Positions 33,703 through 42,003 of a stretch of 55,048 nt of DNA are shown one piece after another. The notes under the pieces were generated by a model, which saw nothing but the letters and a program-made list of their open reading frames with translations, did no database searches and was not told where the DNA came from. Origin of the DNA: Acidobacteriota bacterium (GTDB taxonomy: Bacteria; Acidobacteriota; Vicinamibacteria; Vicinamibacterales; UBA2999); the NCBI GenBank assembly GCA_016192845.1, contig JACPTI010000020.1:1-55048 (forward strand), read 5' to 3'. The position numbers and the translations under genes are program-made. How positions within the stretch are numbered: position 1 is the first letter of the stretch; each line of letters begins with the position of its first letter.

Positions 33703-34331
33703 TCGCCGCCAACGCGTCGGCGACCGTCCTGCTTCCCGCCGATTTCCCGACGGTGGTGACCGGGTCCGGCGTCATCGTGCACGGCCGCGTCGTCGGCGTG
33801 CGGTCGGCGCTCACCGGCCAGCGGCGCACCATCGAGACCTTCATCACCGTGGACGTGATGGACGCGCTGAAGGGCAATCCAGGTCCGAGCGTCACGTTCC
33901 GCGTGCCGAATGGCCAGGTGGGGCGGTACCGGCGCGTCCTCGTGGGCGCGCCGGAGTTCGCCGAAGGGGATGAGGTGGTTGTGTTCCTGCGCGGCCAGGC
34001 GCCCGCAATCCCGTCGCTCTTCGGCCTGAGCCAGGGCGTGTACCGCGTGTCGCGCGGCGCCGGCGCGCAGCCGGTCGTCACGCCGCCGCCGCTGATGGCG
34101 CGAGGCGGAGGCGCCGAGCGCGTCGCGCGCGGCGATCCCGCGCGCCGGCCGCTGCCGCTCGAGGCGTTCACCCGCGAGGTCGAGGCCGTTCTCGGCACCC
34201 CAACGCGCACAGTCCGCGCGACGCCACCCCACCTGCACCCCACCGCGCACGCGTGCGCGGCGGGGACCCCGCATTGCGCAGGCGCGATGGGGGCCCCGGT
34301 TTTGGGGGCCCCGCTGGAGCGGCGGCGATGA
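33591..34331 (+). CDS. Secreted protein of unknown function, upstream of an M10-type metalloprotease
   Basis: 246 residues. AGAGGGAGA lies nine bases before the ATG at 33591. A 25-residue polar N-terminus precedes a hydrophobic core (VILRLCIGHWALCIAVAANA) and cleavage near ASA; the core is encoded by a repeat arm. The mature part has beta-strand-rich sequence (VIVHGRVVGVRSALTGQRRT, TFITVDVMDALKG, VLVGAPEFAEGDEVVVFL, LFGLSQGVYRVSRG). I know no name for it, but the pattern suits a small beta-sandwich. The last 45 residues are read from hairpin repeats (34196-34271). The stop overlaps the protease start (ATGA). Confidence 0.75.
   Translation: MPNAQGSMPDDQRRPPHRGRPRVILRLCIGHWALCIAVAANASATVLLPADFPTVVTGSGVIVHGRVVGVRSALTGQRRTIETFITVDVMDALKGNPGPSVTFRVPNGQVGRYRRVLVGAPEFAEGDEVVVFLRGQAPAIPSLFGLSQGVYRVSRGAGAQPVVTPPPLMARGGGAERVARGDPARRPLPLEAFTREVEAVLGTPTRTVRATPPHLHPTAHACAAGTPHCAGAMGAPVLGAPLERRR
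34196..34271 (+). repeat. Two CACCCC-family hairpin copies at the 3' end of the secreted-protein gene
   Basis: A partial copy (34196-34220: CACCCCAACGCGC, ACAGTCC, GCGCG) is followed by a 36-bp copy (34236-34271: CACCCCACCGCGCACGCGTG, then CGCGGCGGGGACCCCG). Both are read in frame as the C-terminus of the upstream protein. GGGGGCCCC palindromes follow up to 34315. Confidence 0.7.
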
Positions 34332-35320
34332 AGGCGATCGCGCTGGCAGCCGTCGTCGCGGTGGCGCTCGCGCAGCCGGCGCAGGCGTACCTGCACTTCA
34401 CGACGACGCGCGGCGGCGAGTCGATCGTGCTGAAGTGGCAGCGGACGCCCGTCCGCTGGTTTGCCCGGGAGCGCGGGGCGCCGGGCGTCTCCGCCTCCGA
34501 GTTCCAGGCGGCGCTGGCACGCGCGTTTGCGACGTGGGAGGCGGTGCCGACCGCTTCGATCGCGTTCCAGTTCGTCGGCTTCACCGGCGCGGAGCCGTTC
34601 GACGACGACGGGATATCGGTCGTCGGCTTCCAGAATCAGCCGGGGATGGACCGCGTCCTCGGTGCGACCGGTTTTCTCATCGACACGGTGACAGGAGAGA
34701 TCGTCGAGGCGGACATTTTCTTCAATTCCGCGCTCCCCTGGTCGACGGCACCGGCCGGCGATCCGGCGGCGTTCGACCTGGAGTCGGTCGCCGTGCACGA
34801 GGTCGGCCACTTGCTGGGGCTCGGGCATTCGGCGCTGGGCGAGACGGAAGCGCGCGCCGACGGCGGCCGGCGCGTGCTCGCTTCCGGCTCCGTGATGTTC
34901 CCGATTGCCTTCGGCCGCGGCGTCACCCACGACCGGGAACTGCAACCGGACGACGTTGCAGGTGTGTCGGACCTGTACCCGGACGGCAACTTTCGCCGGC
35001 AGACCGGCGTCGCGCGCGGCCGGGTGAGGCGGGCCGGCACGGGGGTCGAGGGAGCGCACGTCGTCGCCTTCCATCCGGAAACGGGCCGCTTCGTCGCGGG
35101 GTTCACCCTGAATCGCGAAGGCGAGTTTCACATCGCCGGGCTCGCGCCCGGCCCGCACATCATCCGGGTGGAGCCGCTCGACGATGCCGACACCGAGAGC
35201 TTCTTCAGCCGGCGGACGCCCGTCGATATCAGCTTCCAGGTGACGTTTCACAACCGGCTGTTCGTCGCGCCTGCCGGCGGCGACGGCGATTCGTTTACCG
35301 TGACGGTGACGCCCAAGTGA
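34328..35320 (+). CDS. Secreted matrixin-type (M10) zinc metalloprotease
   Basis: 330 residues from ATG at 34328. Signal peptide AIALAAVVAVALAQPAQA. The zinc site is HEVGHLLGLGH (His157, Glu158, His161, His167), followed by the Met-turn SGSVMFPIAFG, which identifies a metzincin of the matrixin type. After the catalytic domain, LQPDDVAGVSDLYPDG resembles the end of the MMP fold. A C-terminal carboxypeptidase-regulatory-like beta domain (about 230-330, GAHVVAFHPETGRF, GPHIIRVEPLDD) follows. Coupled to the preceding and following genes by 4-bp overlaps. No propeptide cysteine switch was noticed. Confidence 0.9.
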   Translation: MKAIALAAVVAVALAQPAQAYLHFTTTRGGESIVLKWQRTPVRWFARERGAPGVSASEFQAALARAFATWEAVPTASIAFQFVGFTGAEPFDDDGISVVGFQNQPGMDRVLGATGFLIDTVTGEIVEADIFFNSALPWSTAPAGDPAAFDLESVAVHEVGHLLGLGHSALGETEARADGGRRVLASGSVMFPIAFGRGVTHDRELQPDDVAGVSDLYPDGNFRRQTGVARGRVRRAGTGVEGAHVVAFHPETGRFVAGFTLNREGEFHIAGLAPGPHIIRVEPLDDADTESFFSRRTPVDISFQVTFHNRLFVAPAGGDGDSFTVTVTPK

Positions 35321-36000
35321 GCGCGCGTCTCCTCGTCCTGGTGGCGGCGTGCGCCACAGCGACGCCTGCCGCGGCCCAAAGTGCTGCGGACCGGCCGGTG
35401 CGGCGGCTCGAGGTCGACGTCGGCGGAGGCCTCACCGGCGGCGGCGGACTGGGCGGCGGCGACGCGAATCTGCGCGCCAACGCACAGGCGCGGGAGGCGT
35501 TTCGACTCTTTGCCGCGGACAGCGAGTTCGCCCGGGCACCGGCCGTCCATGCGCGGGCGGCGTTCGCGTTCACCCGGCGGTTCACGGTGGAGGGCGGCGT
35601 TACCTGGAGCCGCCCCGAGATTCGGACCTCGATTACCGCGGATGCCGAAGGTGCCGCGCCGGTCACGAGCGTCGAGCGCGTCGACCAGTACGTCTTCGAC
35701 GCGAGCGTCGTGATGATGCTGGACGCGTTCCGGCTCGGGACGCGGCTGGTGCCGTTCGTTGCGGGAGGCGGCGGCTACCTGCGTCAGCTCCACGAAGGGC
35801 AGACGGTGATCGAGCATGGACAGGTGTATCACGCAGGTGGGGGGGTGAAGTACTGGCTGCTGGCGCGACCGGGTGGCTTCCTCAGATCAGCCGGTCTGCG
35901 CGGGGACGTGCGCGCGCAGGTCGCCCGCGGCGGCATCACATTCGAGGACCGCCCGAGACCGCACGTGGCGATCTCGGGGAGCCTGTTCTTCGGTTTCTGA
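35317..36000 (+). CDS. Putative small outer-membrane beta-barrel protein
   Basis: 227 residues from GTG at 35317 (GTGA overlap). Signal peptide RLLVLVAACATATPAAAQ. The mature part alternates strands (RRLEVDVGGGLTGGGGLGGG, RFTVEGGVTWSRPE, YVFDASVVMMLDAF, GTRLVPFVAGGGGYLRQ) and ends ISGSLFFGF with a terminal Phe, the classic barrel C-terminus. It is the third gene of a coupled cassette with the unknown secreted protein and the M10 protease, which suggests one export or surface function. Confidence 0.8.
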   Translation: MSARLLVLVAACATATPAAAQSAADRPVRRLEVDVGGGLTGGGGLGGGDANLRANAQAREAFRLFAADSEFARAPAVHARAAFAFTRRFTVEGGVTWSRPEIRTSITADAEGAAPVTSVERVDQYVFDASVVMMLDAFRLGTRLVPFVAGGGGYLRQLHEGQTVIEHGQVYHAGGGVKYWLLARPGGFLRSAGLRGDVRAQVARGGITFEDRPRPHVAISGSLFFGF

Positions 36001-36019
36001 GATCGGTCGTTCACACTTC

Positions 36020-36305
36020 TGTCTTCTTGCTTCTCGGTTCGTGTTCAGGGTTCGGTTCTGGGTTCGGGGTTCGTGCTGTCTCCGGTCCGGCTAAGCCGGA
36101 CGCCACGTACGCCCGGGCCGAGACGTACGTAGTGTCCGTGATCCATATCAGGCGACCTCCAACACACGTCGTGGCAAAGCAGGTGCCGCTGCGGGGTATG
36201 ATCGATAGGCTACGGGCGTTGGGCATTGGGCTTCAGGCAGACGACCTCAACGCCCAACCCACAGCCGAAAGCTGAGCCCGAAGCCCAGCGCCTACAGCCC
36301 AAAGC
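36020..36305. repeat. Repeat-filled 307-bp intergenic region before acnA
   Basis: Four pieces: a one-armed array of GGTTCGG/GGGTTCG words (about 36035-36075); a REP-like GTCCGGCTAAGCCGGAC with GCCACGTACG and ACGTACGTAGTGTCC (36085-36138); an unassigned stretch; and an inverted repeat GGGCGTTGGGCATTGGGCTT with CCCAACCC, GCCCGAAGCCCAGC and CAGCCCAAAGCCG (36215-36305) ending at the acnA start. No gene is supported here. Confidence 0.7.
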
Positions 36306-36307
36306 CG

Positions 36308-39067
36308 ATGACAGTGAACAGTTTCGGAACGCGCACCGAGATCCGCAGCGGCGGACAACCGGTGCAGATCTACAGCCTGGCCGCACTCGAGAAGACCGGG
36401 TTCCCCGGCATCTCGCGGCTGCCGTACTCGTTGAAGATCCTGCTCGAGAACCTGCTGCGCCGTGAGGACGGCGCCTTCGTCAAGCCCGACGATATTCGTG
36501 CTCTCGCGCAGTGGGATCCCGCGTCCAGGGCGGCGAGCGAGATTTCCTTCATGCCGGCGCGCGTCCTGCTGCAGGACTTCACGGGGGTGCCGTGCGTCGT
36601 CGATCTCGCCGCGATGCGCGACGCCATCGTGTCGCTCGGCGGCGATCCGGACCGCGTCAATCCGCTCCAGCCGGTCGAGCTCGTCATCGATCATTCGGTG
36701 CAGGTCGACTACTTCGGGCGCCCCGATGCGCTCTCGTTGAACGCGGAGCTCGAGTTCGCGCGCAACCGCGAGCGCTACGCGTTCCTGCGCTGGGGACAGC
36801 GGGCGTTCCGCAACTTCAAGGTGGTACCGCCCGAGACCGGCATCGTCCACCAGGTGAACCTCGAGTACCTCGCGCGCGTGGTCTTCTCGGAGACCATCGA
36901 CGGCAGGACCGTCGCGTATCCGGACACGCTCGTCGGCACCGACTCGCACACCACGATGATCAACGGCCTCGGGGTGGTGGGCTGGGGCGTCGGCGGTATC
37001 GAGGCCGAGGCGGCGATGCTCGGCCAGCCGGTGTCGATGCTCATCCCGCCGGTGCTCGGTTTCCGTCTGAGAGGCGTGCTGCCCCAGGGCGTGACGGCCA
37101 CCGATCTCGTCCTCACCATCACCGAGGCGCTGCGCAAGCATGGCGTGGTCGGCAAGTTCGTGGAGTTCTTCGGCGAGGGGCTGGGACACCTCACGATTGC
37201 TGACCGGGCGACGCTCGGGAACATGTGCCCGGAATACGGCGCCACCGTTGCCATCTTCCCGATCGATGAGATGACGCTCGACTACCTGCGGCTGACCGGG
37301 CGCGACGAGGCGCAGGTCCGGCTCGTCGAGGACTACGCCCGCGCGCAGGGGCTGTTCCGCACGGATCAGAGTCCGGAGGCGCGGTACACCGGGACACTTG
37401 AGCTCGATCTGTCTTCCGTGGAGCCGAGCCTGGCCGGGCCGAAGCGGCCGCAGGACCGCGTCTCGCTCAAGCGCGTGAAGAGCGTGTTCGAGACGGCGCT
37501 GCCCACGATGCAGGCGCCGGCAAAGGCGGCGGCGCGGACGACCGACGCGGGCGGCGCCCGGCAGGGCGTGGCGACGATGACGAGCGCCTCGGCGCAATCG
37601 GGTGTCGCCGTGGCCGACCCGGTGCTCGACGAGCTCGATCACGGAGCCGTCGTCATCGCGGCGATCACGAGCTGCACCAATACGTCGAATCCCAGCGTGA
37701 TGATTGGCGCCGGGCTCCTGGCCAGGAAGGCGGTCGAGAAGGGCCTCACGCGCAAGCCGTGGGTGAAGAGCAGCCTGGCGCCCGGTTCGAAGGTCGTGAC
37801 CGAGTACCTCAAGGCCGCGGGCCTGACGAAGTACCTCGACGAGCTTGGATTCAACCTAGTCGGCTACGGCTGCACGACCTGCATCGGCAACAGCGGCCCG
37901 CTGCCCGACGAGGTCGCCGCGGTCGTGCGTCAGAAGGGCCTGGTCGTCTGCTCCGTGCTGAGCGGCAACCGCAACTTCGAGGGGCGGATCCAGCAGGACG
38001 TGCGCGCCAACTACCTCGCGTCGCCGCCGCTGGTCGTCGCCTACGCGCTGGCGGGCTGGATCACGAAAGACCTCACGTCCGAGCCGCTCGGCAACGACCG
38101 CGCCGGCAACCCGGTCTACCTGAAGGACATCTGGCCGAGCGAGCAGGAGCTGCAGGAGACGATGCTCAGGGCGGTGAGCGCGGAGATGTTCCGCAGGAGC
38201 TACGCCGACGTCTTCACCGGCGACGAGCGGTGGCGGAACCTGCCGGTGCCGGAGGGGAGCCGCTTCCAGTGGGATCCCGCCTCCACTTACGTCCGCAAGC
38301 CGACGTTTCTGGAGGGCATGACGATGAATCCGGCGCCGCCGGCCGACATTACCGGGGCGCGGGTGCTGCGGGTGCTGGCGCTGCTCGGCGACAGCATCAC
38401 CACGGACCACATCTCGCCGGCCGGATCGATCAAACCGGACAGCCCCGCAGGGAAATACCTGATCGAGCGCGGCGTGAAACCGGCCGATTTCAACTCATAC
38501 GGGGCGCGCCGCGGCAATCACGAGGTGATGATGCGCGGCACCTTCGCGAACGTCCGCCTGCGCAATCAGCTGGCGCCCGGCACCGAGGGGGGCTGGACGC
38601 AGTACCAGCCCGGCGGCGAGGTCATGACGATCTACGACGCCTCGGTCAAGTACCGCGAGGCCGGCGTGCCGCTGCTCGTGATTGCCGGCAAGGAGTACGG
38701 GTCGGGGTCGTCGCGCGACTGGGCGGCCAAGGGGACGCAGCTGCTCGGCGTCAAGGCGGTGATTGCGGAGTCGTTCGAGCGGATTCATCGCAGCAACCTG
38801 GTAAACATGGGTGTGCTGCCGCTCGAGTTCAAGGCCGGCGACAACGCGGCGTCGCTCGGGCTCACCGGAACGGAGTCGTTCGAACTGGTCGGGGCGGCAA
38901 GCGGCCTGAAGCCGCGCGGCGACGTGCGCGTTGTCGCGACACGCGCCGACGGCACCTCGGGTGAGTTCGTGGCGACCGCGCGGATCGATACACCGGAGGA
39001 GCTGGTCGCCTTCCGCCACGGCGGTATCCTGCCGTACGTCGTGCGCCAGCTGATGAGCCGGAGCTGA
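36308..39067 (+). CDS. acnA: Aconitate hydratase (AcnA/IRP1 type)
   Basis: 919 residues. The [4Fe-4S] ligands are at [15 protein letters not shown] (Cys456) and [13 protein letters not shown] (Cys522, Cys525). Other motifs: [70 protein letters not shown] and [16 protein letters not shown]; the C-terminal swivel domain is complete. It interconverts citrate and isocitrate in the TCA cycle. An approximately 40-residue segment around residues 400-440 ([16 protein letters not shown]) is a low-complexity loop. It is monocistronic in appearance, with a repeat spacer upstream. Confidence 0.97.
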   Translation: MTVNSFGTRTEIRSGGQPVQIYSLAALEKTGFPGISRLPYSLKILLENLLRREDGAFVKPDDIRALAQWDPASRAASEISFMPARVLLQDFTGVPCVVDLAAMRDAIVSLGGDPDRVNPLQPVELVIDHSVQVDYFGRPDALSLNAELEFARNRERYAFLRWGQRAFRNFKVVPPETGIVHQVNLEYLARVVFSETIDGRTVAYPDTLVGTDSHTTMINGLGVVGWGVGGIEAEAAMLGQPVSMLIPPVLGFRLRGVLPQGVTATDLVLTITEALRKHGVVGKFVEFFGEGLGHLTIADRATLGNMCPEYGATVAIFPIDEMTLDYLRLTGRDEAQVRLVEDYARAQGLFRTDQSPEARYTGTLELDLSSVEPSLAGPKRPQDRVSLKRVKSVFETALPTMQAPAKAAARTTDAGGARQGVATMTSASAQSGVAVADPVLDELDHGAVVIAAITSCTNTSNPSVMIGAGLLARKAVEKGLTRKPWVKSSLAPGSKVVTEYLKAAGLTKYLDELGFNLVGYGCTTCIGNSGPLPDEVAAVVRQKGLVVCSVLSGNRNFEGRIQQDVRANYLASPPLVVAYALAGWITKDLTSEPLGNDRAGNPVYLKDIWPSEQELQETMLRAVSAEMFRRSYADVFTGDERWRNLPVPEGSRFQWDPASTYVRKPTFLEGMTMNPAPPADITGARVLRVLALLGDSITTDHISPAGSIKPDSPAGKYLIERGVKPADFNSYGARRGNHEVMMRGTFANVRLRNQLAPGTEGGWTQYQPGGEVMTIYDASVKYREAGVPLLVIAGKEYGSGSSRDWAAKGTQLLGVKAVIAESFERIHRSNLVNMGVLPLEFKAGDNAASLGLTGTESFELVGAASGLKPRGDVRVVATRADGTSGEFVATARIDTPEELVAFRHGGILPYVVRQLMSRS

Positions 39068-39111
39068 CGCTCGACTGGCGTCGGTGCGAGCTGGCTGCCG
39101 CTCGTCCGTGT

Positions 39112-39140
39112 CGTACGTAGTGTCCGGCTTCAGCCGGACC
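39112..39140 (+). repeat. REP-like single unit (CGTACGTAGT-GTCCGGCTTCAGCCGGAC)
   Basis: TCGTACGTAGT followed by the hairpin GTCCGGCTTCAGCCGGAC (39122-39139), downstream of acnA. Half of the doublet seen at 49821-49886. Confidence 0.75.
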
Positions 39141-39176
39141 CGTCGATCACGAACGGGAAGCACAGGAGGAGATCCA

Positions 39177-39638
39177 ATGGAGCCGATCGTTGACAACCTC
39201 GTGCGCGGCTTCGAGCGCGGCGCGCTGACGCGGCGGCAGCTGATTCAGGGTCTCTCGGCGCTGGTGACCGCCGCGGCTGCCGCACCCGTGGACGCGGCGC
39301 AGGCCGGCGGCCTTCGCGGGACCGGGATCGACCATGTGTCGATTCTCGTCACCGACCTGCAGCGCTCGGCCGCGTTCTACCAGAGCGTCTTCGGCCTGAC
39401 GCCGGTAAGCGAGGACAAGCCGAATCAAATTCTCCGTCTGGGCACCAATCGGACGATCGTGTCACTCCGGCACGAGGGGCCGTCGGGCATCGTGGATCAC
39501 TTCGCCATCAGCGTCGAGAACTTCAACCGGGACGCCGTGACCGAGCAGCTGAAACCGCACGGCCTGACGCCGGCGCAGAATGTGCAATTCGGGTTTCACA
39601 TCAAGGACCCGGACGGCGTCGTCGTGCAAATTGTGTAA
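39177..39638 (+). CDS. VOC (glyoxalase/bleomycin-resistance) family protein with Tat-type signal
   Basis: 153 residues from ATG at 39177, preceded by AGGAGGAG. The N-terminus contains LTRRQLIQGLSALVTAAAAA, a twin-arginine-like signal (RRQ-L). The VOC fold follows: GIDHVSILVTDLQRSAAFYQ, LGLT-like VFGLTPVSED, then DHFAISVENFN and FHIKDPDGVVVQIV. Possible metal ligands are His in DHVS and in DHFA and a C-terminal acidic residue. Substrate unknown. Similar Tat-exported VOC proteins occur in soil Acidobacteriota. Clear ribosome-binding site. Confidence 0.85.
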   Translation: MEPIVDNLVRGFERGALTRRQLIQGLSALVTAAAAAPVDAAQAGGLRGTGIDHVSILVTDLQRSAAFYQSVFGLTPVSEDKPNQILRLGTNRTIVSLRHEGPSGIVDHFAISVENFNRDAVTEQLKPHGLTPAQNVQFGFHIKDPDGVVVQIV

Positions 39639-39701
39639 AGCCTGGACGGAGCCGTCTGCAGCGCGTAAGTAGGCTTGCAGAGCCCGTGCTATTCTGCCGC
39701 C

Positions 39702-40271
39702 ATGAGCCAGCGGGCGCCGGCGAAACCGCGAGCGACCTACGAGGATCTCCTTCGCGTTCCGGATCATCTGGTCGCCGAAATCCTCGATGGAGAATTATTT
39801 GCCACCCCGAGGCCGGCAGCGCCGCACGCGTACACCACCGCCCAGCTCGTGACGACGCTCGGCGATCCCTTCAGCAGAGGGCGCGGCGGACCGGGAGGGT
39901 GGATTATCCTCTTTGAACCCGAGGTCCACCTGCACGACGATGTCGTTGTGCCGGACCTGGCGGGTTGGCGGCGCGAGCGGCTTCCGACCGTGCCGGATGC
40001 TCCATTTCTGACCTTACCGCCCGATTGGGTCTGCGAAATCCTGTCGCCATCCACGGAGCGGATGGACCGGGTGCAGAAGCTGCGCATCTACAGCCGCGAA
40101 GGCGTCAAACACATCTGGCTGGTCAACCCGCGTCTGCGAACCCTTGAAGTGTTGCGGCTGGAGCAGGACCGGTGGAGCGTAGCGGCTACACACGGCGGCG
40201 ATGATGATCGTGTGGCTGTCGAGCCGTTCGAGGCCGTCCCATTCGAACTGTCGCAGATCTGGCCTGGATGA
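39702..40271 (+). CDS. Uma2 family endonuclease-like protein (DUF820)
   Basis: 189 residues from ATG at 39702. The PD-(D/E)XK-like signature: YEDLLRVPDHLVAEILDGEL near the start, FEPEVHLHDDVVVPDLAGWR (Asp in VVVPD), WVCEILSPSTERMDRVQKLR (Glu and Lys), then YSREGVKHIWLVNPRLRTLE. These proteins are abundant in cyanobacteria and Acidobacteria and usually lack a known role. The stop overlaps the queG start (ATGA), which probably reflects compactness rather than function. Confidence 0.9.
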   Translation: MSQRAPAKPRATYEDLLRVPDHLVAEILDGELFATPRPAAPHAYTTAQLVTTLGDPFSRGRGGPGGWIILFEPEVHLHDDVVVPDLAGWRRERLPTVPDAPFLTLPPDWVCEILSPSTERMDRVQKLRIYSREGVKHIWLVNPRLRTLEVLRLEQDRWSVAATHGGDDDRVAVEPFEAVPFELSQIWPG

Positions 40272-41296
40272 TATCTGCGCTCACGTCAGGGTCAATCAAG
40301 GCGAAGGCGCGCGAGTTTGGGTTCGATCTCTGCGGGATCGCGCCGGCCGAGAGATTTCCCGAGCTGGCGTTTCTGCGTGAATGGATCGACCGCGGGTACG
40401 CGGGCGAGATGGCGTACATGGCGCGCACCGCGGATCGCCGGGCCGATGTCCGCGCGGTCGTTCCCGGCGCGCACAGCGTGATCGTCACCGGCACGCTGTA
40501 CAACACCGTGCCGCCGTATGCGGACGATGAGGTCCCGCCGACCGTGGCCCGCATCTCGCGGTACGCCTGGGGCGACGACTATCACGACGTCCTGAAGGTG
40601 CGGCTCGACGCGCTGCTGGCCTGGATGCGCGCCCACTCACCCGAGGCGTTCGAGGCGCGCGCCTACGTCGACACCGGCCCGGTGCAGGAGCGTGTCTACG
40701 CACAGTACGCCGGCCTCGGCTGGATCGGCAAGAACACCTGCCTCATCAACCCGGAGCTCGGGTCGTGGCTCTTTCTCGGCGAGATCATCTCCACGCTGCC
40801 GCTCGAGCCCGACGCGCCCGGTCTCGATCAGTGCGGCGCGTGCACGCGGTGCCTGGAGGCCTGTCCGACCGGCGCGCTCGTCGACGCCGGTGCGCTCGAC
40901 GCCACCTGTTGCATCTCGTACCTGACCATCGAGCTGCGGGGCGGCATTCCCGAACCGCTCCGCCCGGCGCTCGGGAACCACGTGTACGGCTGCGACATCT
41001 GCCAGGACGTCTGTCCGTACAATCAGGCCGCTCCGGTCTCGCCCGATCCGGCGTGGCAGCCGCGTGCGGGGCTCCATCGGCCGGCCCTGGCGGCGCTGTG
41101 GCGCCGCACCGACGACGACCTGCGCGCGCTGCTGAAGGGGAGCGCGATGACCCGCGCGAAGCTGACCGGGCTGCGGCGTAACGTCGCGATCGCGATCGGC
41201 AACAGCGGCGATCGCGACGCGATGGCCGCGCTCGGTGAGGCCGGCGCCGATCGACCCTCGGTGAACGGCCCGATGGTGCGCGAACACGCCCGCTGA
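40268..41296 (+). CDS. queG: Epoxyqueuosine reductase
   Basis: 342 residues. DUF1730 region (GFDLCGIAPAERFPELAFLR, YAGEMAYMARTADRRADVR), the IGKNTCLINPELGSWLFLGEI segment, and two [4Fe-4S] clusters in CGACTRCLEACPTGAL and CDICQDVCPYNQ. The C-terminal HEAT-like helices (LTGLRRNVAIAIGNSGDRDA) are present. It reduces epoxyqueuosine to queuosine in tRNA using cobalamin. No other queuosine gene is nearby. It is followed by a perfect 18-bp inverted repeat. Confidence 0.95.
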   Translation: MISALTSGSIKAKAREFGFDLCGIAPAERFPELAFLREWIDRGYAGEMAYMARTADRRADVRAVVPGAHSVIVTGTLYNTVPPYADDEVPPTVARISRYAWGDDYHDVLKVRLDALLAWMRAHSPEAFEARAYVDTGPVQERVYAQYAGLGWIGKNTCLINPELGSWLFLGEIISTLPLEPDAPGLDQCGACTRCLEACPTGALVDAGALDATCCISYLTIELRGGIPEPLRPALGNHVYGCDICQDVCPYNQAAPVSPDPAWQPRAGLHRPALAALWRRTDDDLRALLKGSAMTRAKLTGLRRNVAIAIGNSGDRDAMAALGEAGADRPSVNGPMVREHAR

Positions 41297-41301
41297 GCGG
41301 A

Positions 41302-41358
41302 AACTCAAAACGCAAAACTGAAGTCCAAATCTTGGGTCCGAGTTTTGCGTTTTGAGTT
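41302..41358. repeat. Perfect 18-bp inverted repeat (AACTCAAAACGCAAAACT arms)
   Basis: AACTCAAAACGCAAAACT (41302-41319) and AGTTTTGCGTTTTGAGTT (41341-41358) are exact reverse complements with a 21-nt loop. It is distinctly AT-rich. It lies between queG and the algH-like gene and could act as a terminator of queG, although it lacks a T-tract. Confidence 0.8.
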
Positions 41359-41376
41359 ACAGGGTAAGATCCACCC

Positions 41377-41922
41377 ATGTCGACCGCACCCCTCCTGCTC
41401 GTGTCGATGCCTCAGATGGCCGATCCCAACTTTGCCCGCACGGTCGTTCTGCTGTGCGACTACACCGATCAGGGCGCCTTCGGGTTCGTCGTGAACCGGC
41501 AGATGTCGGAGCCGGCCTGGCAGCTCATCCGGACCGAGCCGCCCGTGCGCATCGACCCGGACGTCCGGCTCTGGGTCGGCGGGCCCGTCGATCTCCAGCG
41601 CACGTGGGTGCTGATGTCGGAGGCGCAGGGACCGGAGGACGAGCAGCGGGAGATTAGTCCCGGCGTGCTGCTCTCGGTCTCACGTGAGCTGACGCTCCAG
41701 CTGCTCCAGGCGCCCCCCTCGTCGCGCGCGCGGGTGCGCGTCGGCTATGCGGGATGGGGGCCGGGGCAGCTCGACAAGGAACTGGCGGCATCCGCCTGGC
41801 TGACAACCGGGGTCGACCCGGGGCTGATCTTCGGCGTCCCCGCCGACGAGATGTGGGAGACCGCCATCCGGCGGCTCGGCGCGGAGCCGGCCGCCCTGCA
41901 GACGAGCTCCGGCGTGCATTAG
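41377..41922 (+). CDS. YqgE/AlgH family protein (DUF179)
   Basis: 181 residues. Typical features: LLLVSMPQMADPNFARTVVL, GAFGFVVNRQMSEPAWQLI, RLWVGGPVDLQRTWVLMSEA, and the late VRVGYAGWGPGQLDKELAAS and SAWLTTGVDPGLIFGVPADE. The fold is known; function is uncertain, though AlgH affects alginate regulation in Pseudomonas and the gene is often near ruvX elsewhere, which is not the case here. Length and motifs are normal. Confidence 0.93.
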   Translation: MSTAPLLLVSMPQMADPNFARTVVLLCDYTDQGAFGFVVNRQMSEPAWQLIRTEPPVRIDPDVRLWVGGPVDLQRTWVLMSEAQGPEDEQREISPGVLLSVSRELTLQLLQAPPSSRARVRVGYAGWGPGQLDKELAASAWLTTGVDPGLIFGVPADEMWETAIRRLGAEPAALQTSSGVH

Positions 41923-41925
41923 TAT

Positions 41926-42000
41926 TTGCTTGGCGCGCTTCGCGCGCCTAGGACCGCTATACGGCTTGTCACGGCGGCTGCAAAATTCTCGTTTGGAGCC
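41926..42000 (+). repeat. GCGCGC linker plus truncated 62-bp element (left arm and centre only)
   Basis: TTGCTTGGCGCGCTTCGCGC then GCCTA is followed at 41951 by GGACCGCTATACGGCTTGTC and the centre, stopping at TTTGGAGCC (42000). The right 15-bp arm is missing except for its first bases. GGAG lies eight bases before the ATG at 42004 and so provides the Shine-Dalgarno sequence of the next gene. Confidence 0.8.
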
Positions 42001-42003
42001 CCG

